A stretch of 64,000 nucleotides of DNA from the NCBI GenBank assembly GCA_964036195.1, contig OZ038458.1, positions 1,488,001-1,552,000 of the forward strand, written 5' to 3'. Source of the stretch: Sphaerolaimus hirsutus. Lineage: Eukaryota; Nematoda; Chromadorea; Monhysterida; Sphaerolaimidae. Below the pieces are notes generated by a model that was not told the origin of the DNA, searched no databases, and saw only the letters and a list, made by a program, of their open reading frames with translations. The position numbers and the translations under genes are program-made. This document shows positions 63,010 through 64,000 of the stretch, piece after piece (positions within the stretch are counted from its first letter, which is position 1; each line of letters begins with the position of its first letter).

Positions 63010-64000
63010 CTTAATTCAAGTAAAAATGACTTGCGCGTGTTTCACACTTTGCAACGGTATGAAGTGTTTCGGCACTCAGTGAAGTGTATTCACTTGAAGC
63101 TGACGCCTCATCGAGGCATGAATAGTGATGGAAAAATAGCACCGGAAAAGTAGCACCGCACCGGCACAATCGCGTCAAAATGGCACATGGCACCTTGGCA
63201 GCGGAAAAAAATGGCACCGCACCGCACCGGTGCCATTTTGAAAAAACAGCACTGGCACCCAAAGGCACCGAACCGGGCTGAAATTTACGGGTATCGGGTA
63301 TGAGTATTTATTGGGTGTTTTCTTAGAGGAACTTTGGACCTTTGGACTCTTAATCTTTGGAACTGCGTATTCCATGGTTTCTCTACCGATTTTGATAGTT
63401 GAGCACTTAAAATGATCAGAATGATGTGGTGATTAGGGTGTAAAATTTCCGTTGTCTGTTTCCAGAAGGCAAATTTTTTGCCGTTTTCCGGCCGCTGAAT
63501 TTTTTTTCCGTTTTCAACAAAAAAAAAATTTTCCATGCAAATTTCATTTTTTTCATTTCCATTTTTCCAGCCTTGTTTTCCGTTTTCCGTTGTAATTTTT
63601 TGCCANNNNNNNNNNNNNNNNNNNNNNNNNNNNNNNNNNNNNNNNNNNNNNNNNNNNNNNNNNNNNNNNNNNNNNNNNNNNNNNNNNNNNNNNNNNNNNN
63701 NNNNNNNNNNNNNNNNNNNNNNNNNNNNNNNNNNNNNNNNNNNNNNNNNNNNNNNNNNNNNNNNNNNNNNNNNNNNNNNNNNNNNNNNNNNNNNNNNNNN
63801 NNNNNTTTAATGATTGCAGCACTGACACAGCTCACACTGCCATGCAAAAGTTTGGTGAAATTGTTTCTTGTGATGCAGTTTGCTGTGTTGATAGCCTATA
63901 TTATTAGCATTTGTATACATTTCCCTTGATATACATCTTTTGATAGCTCGATAAGAAAATGGCATGGTATATGATATATCACTTTTGTGCATTCAAAAGC
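63010..64000. other. Transposon ends around a 200-N gap (63606-63805); no gene
   Basis: TAGTGATGGAAAAATAGCACC at 63124 starts a relative of the 51054-51881 element, and TAGGGTGTAAAATTTCCG near 63434 starts a TAGGGTGTC-family element whose far end is lost in the gap. Bases 63806-64000 are AT-rich and show no supported feature. Upstream exons of the zinc-finger gene are not found here. Confidence 0.5.

Overview
The window is animal nuclear DNA: spliced genes whose GC-rich exons sit in AT-rich, transposon-packed introns. A degenerate BEL/Pao reverse transcriptase fragment (a metazoan-restricted retrotransposon group) and a calmodulin-dependent-type cyclic nucleotide phosphodiesterase (PDE1) both point to a metazoan. 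I suspect an invertebrate but cannot name the lineage. No rRNA, tRNA, CRISPR or bacterial-type operon is visible. Three runs of exactly 200 N are scaffold gaps.

Layout. (1) 1.2-2.1 kb, minus strand: four phase-compatible exons of an unrecognised protein; its short first exon lies at the end of a low-copy tandem repeat. (2) About 7.0-37.7 kb, plus strand: PDE1. Eleven exons (26.4-37.7 kb) are secure by homology and run from the N-terminal regulatory region through most of the HD-type catalytic domain. Four upstream exons (7.0, 7.7, 9.8 and 26.1 kb) fit by strand, phase and composition only. A 16-kb intron holds mostly repeats, including a complete small LTR retroelement at 20.7-21.9 kb. The 3' end is not found; the last exon runs into a transposon next to a gap. 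(3) 46.1-50.4 kb, minus strand: five exons of a predicted secreted Gly/Pro/Tyr-rich repeat protein with a Cys-rich segment. (4) 52.3-62.9 kb, minus strand: eight exons of a C2H2 zinc-finger protein; every intron is phase 0 and the finger-bearing exons look like duplicates of each other.

Mobile DNA. Almost everything else is non-autonomous DNA transposons. Seventeen listed elements have terminal inverted repeats and 8-bp target-site duplications (hAT-type), fourteen of the duplications exact. Others carry TA duplications (a very abundant TACCGTATTT family, a TATACTCGGCGG family, and a 1.2-kb Tc1/mariner-like element). Elements are nested up to four deep.

Most notable observation. One family (ends like CAGTCCCAGACCCTGTAAA) does not just sit inside introns: in PDE1 it forms whole introns. 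The 192-bp intron at 33319-33510 equals one element plus one copy of a perfect 8-bp target duplication, and removing it joins two conserved catalytic-domain segments exactly. The 179-bp intron at 26220-26398 has the same build, and the intron starting at 37715 begins with the same element end. These look like introner-type intron gains by a cut-and-paste transposon. In the zinc-finger gene another hAT element has duplicated a 5' splice site as its target site.
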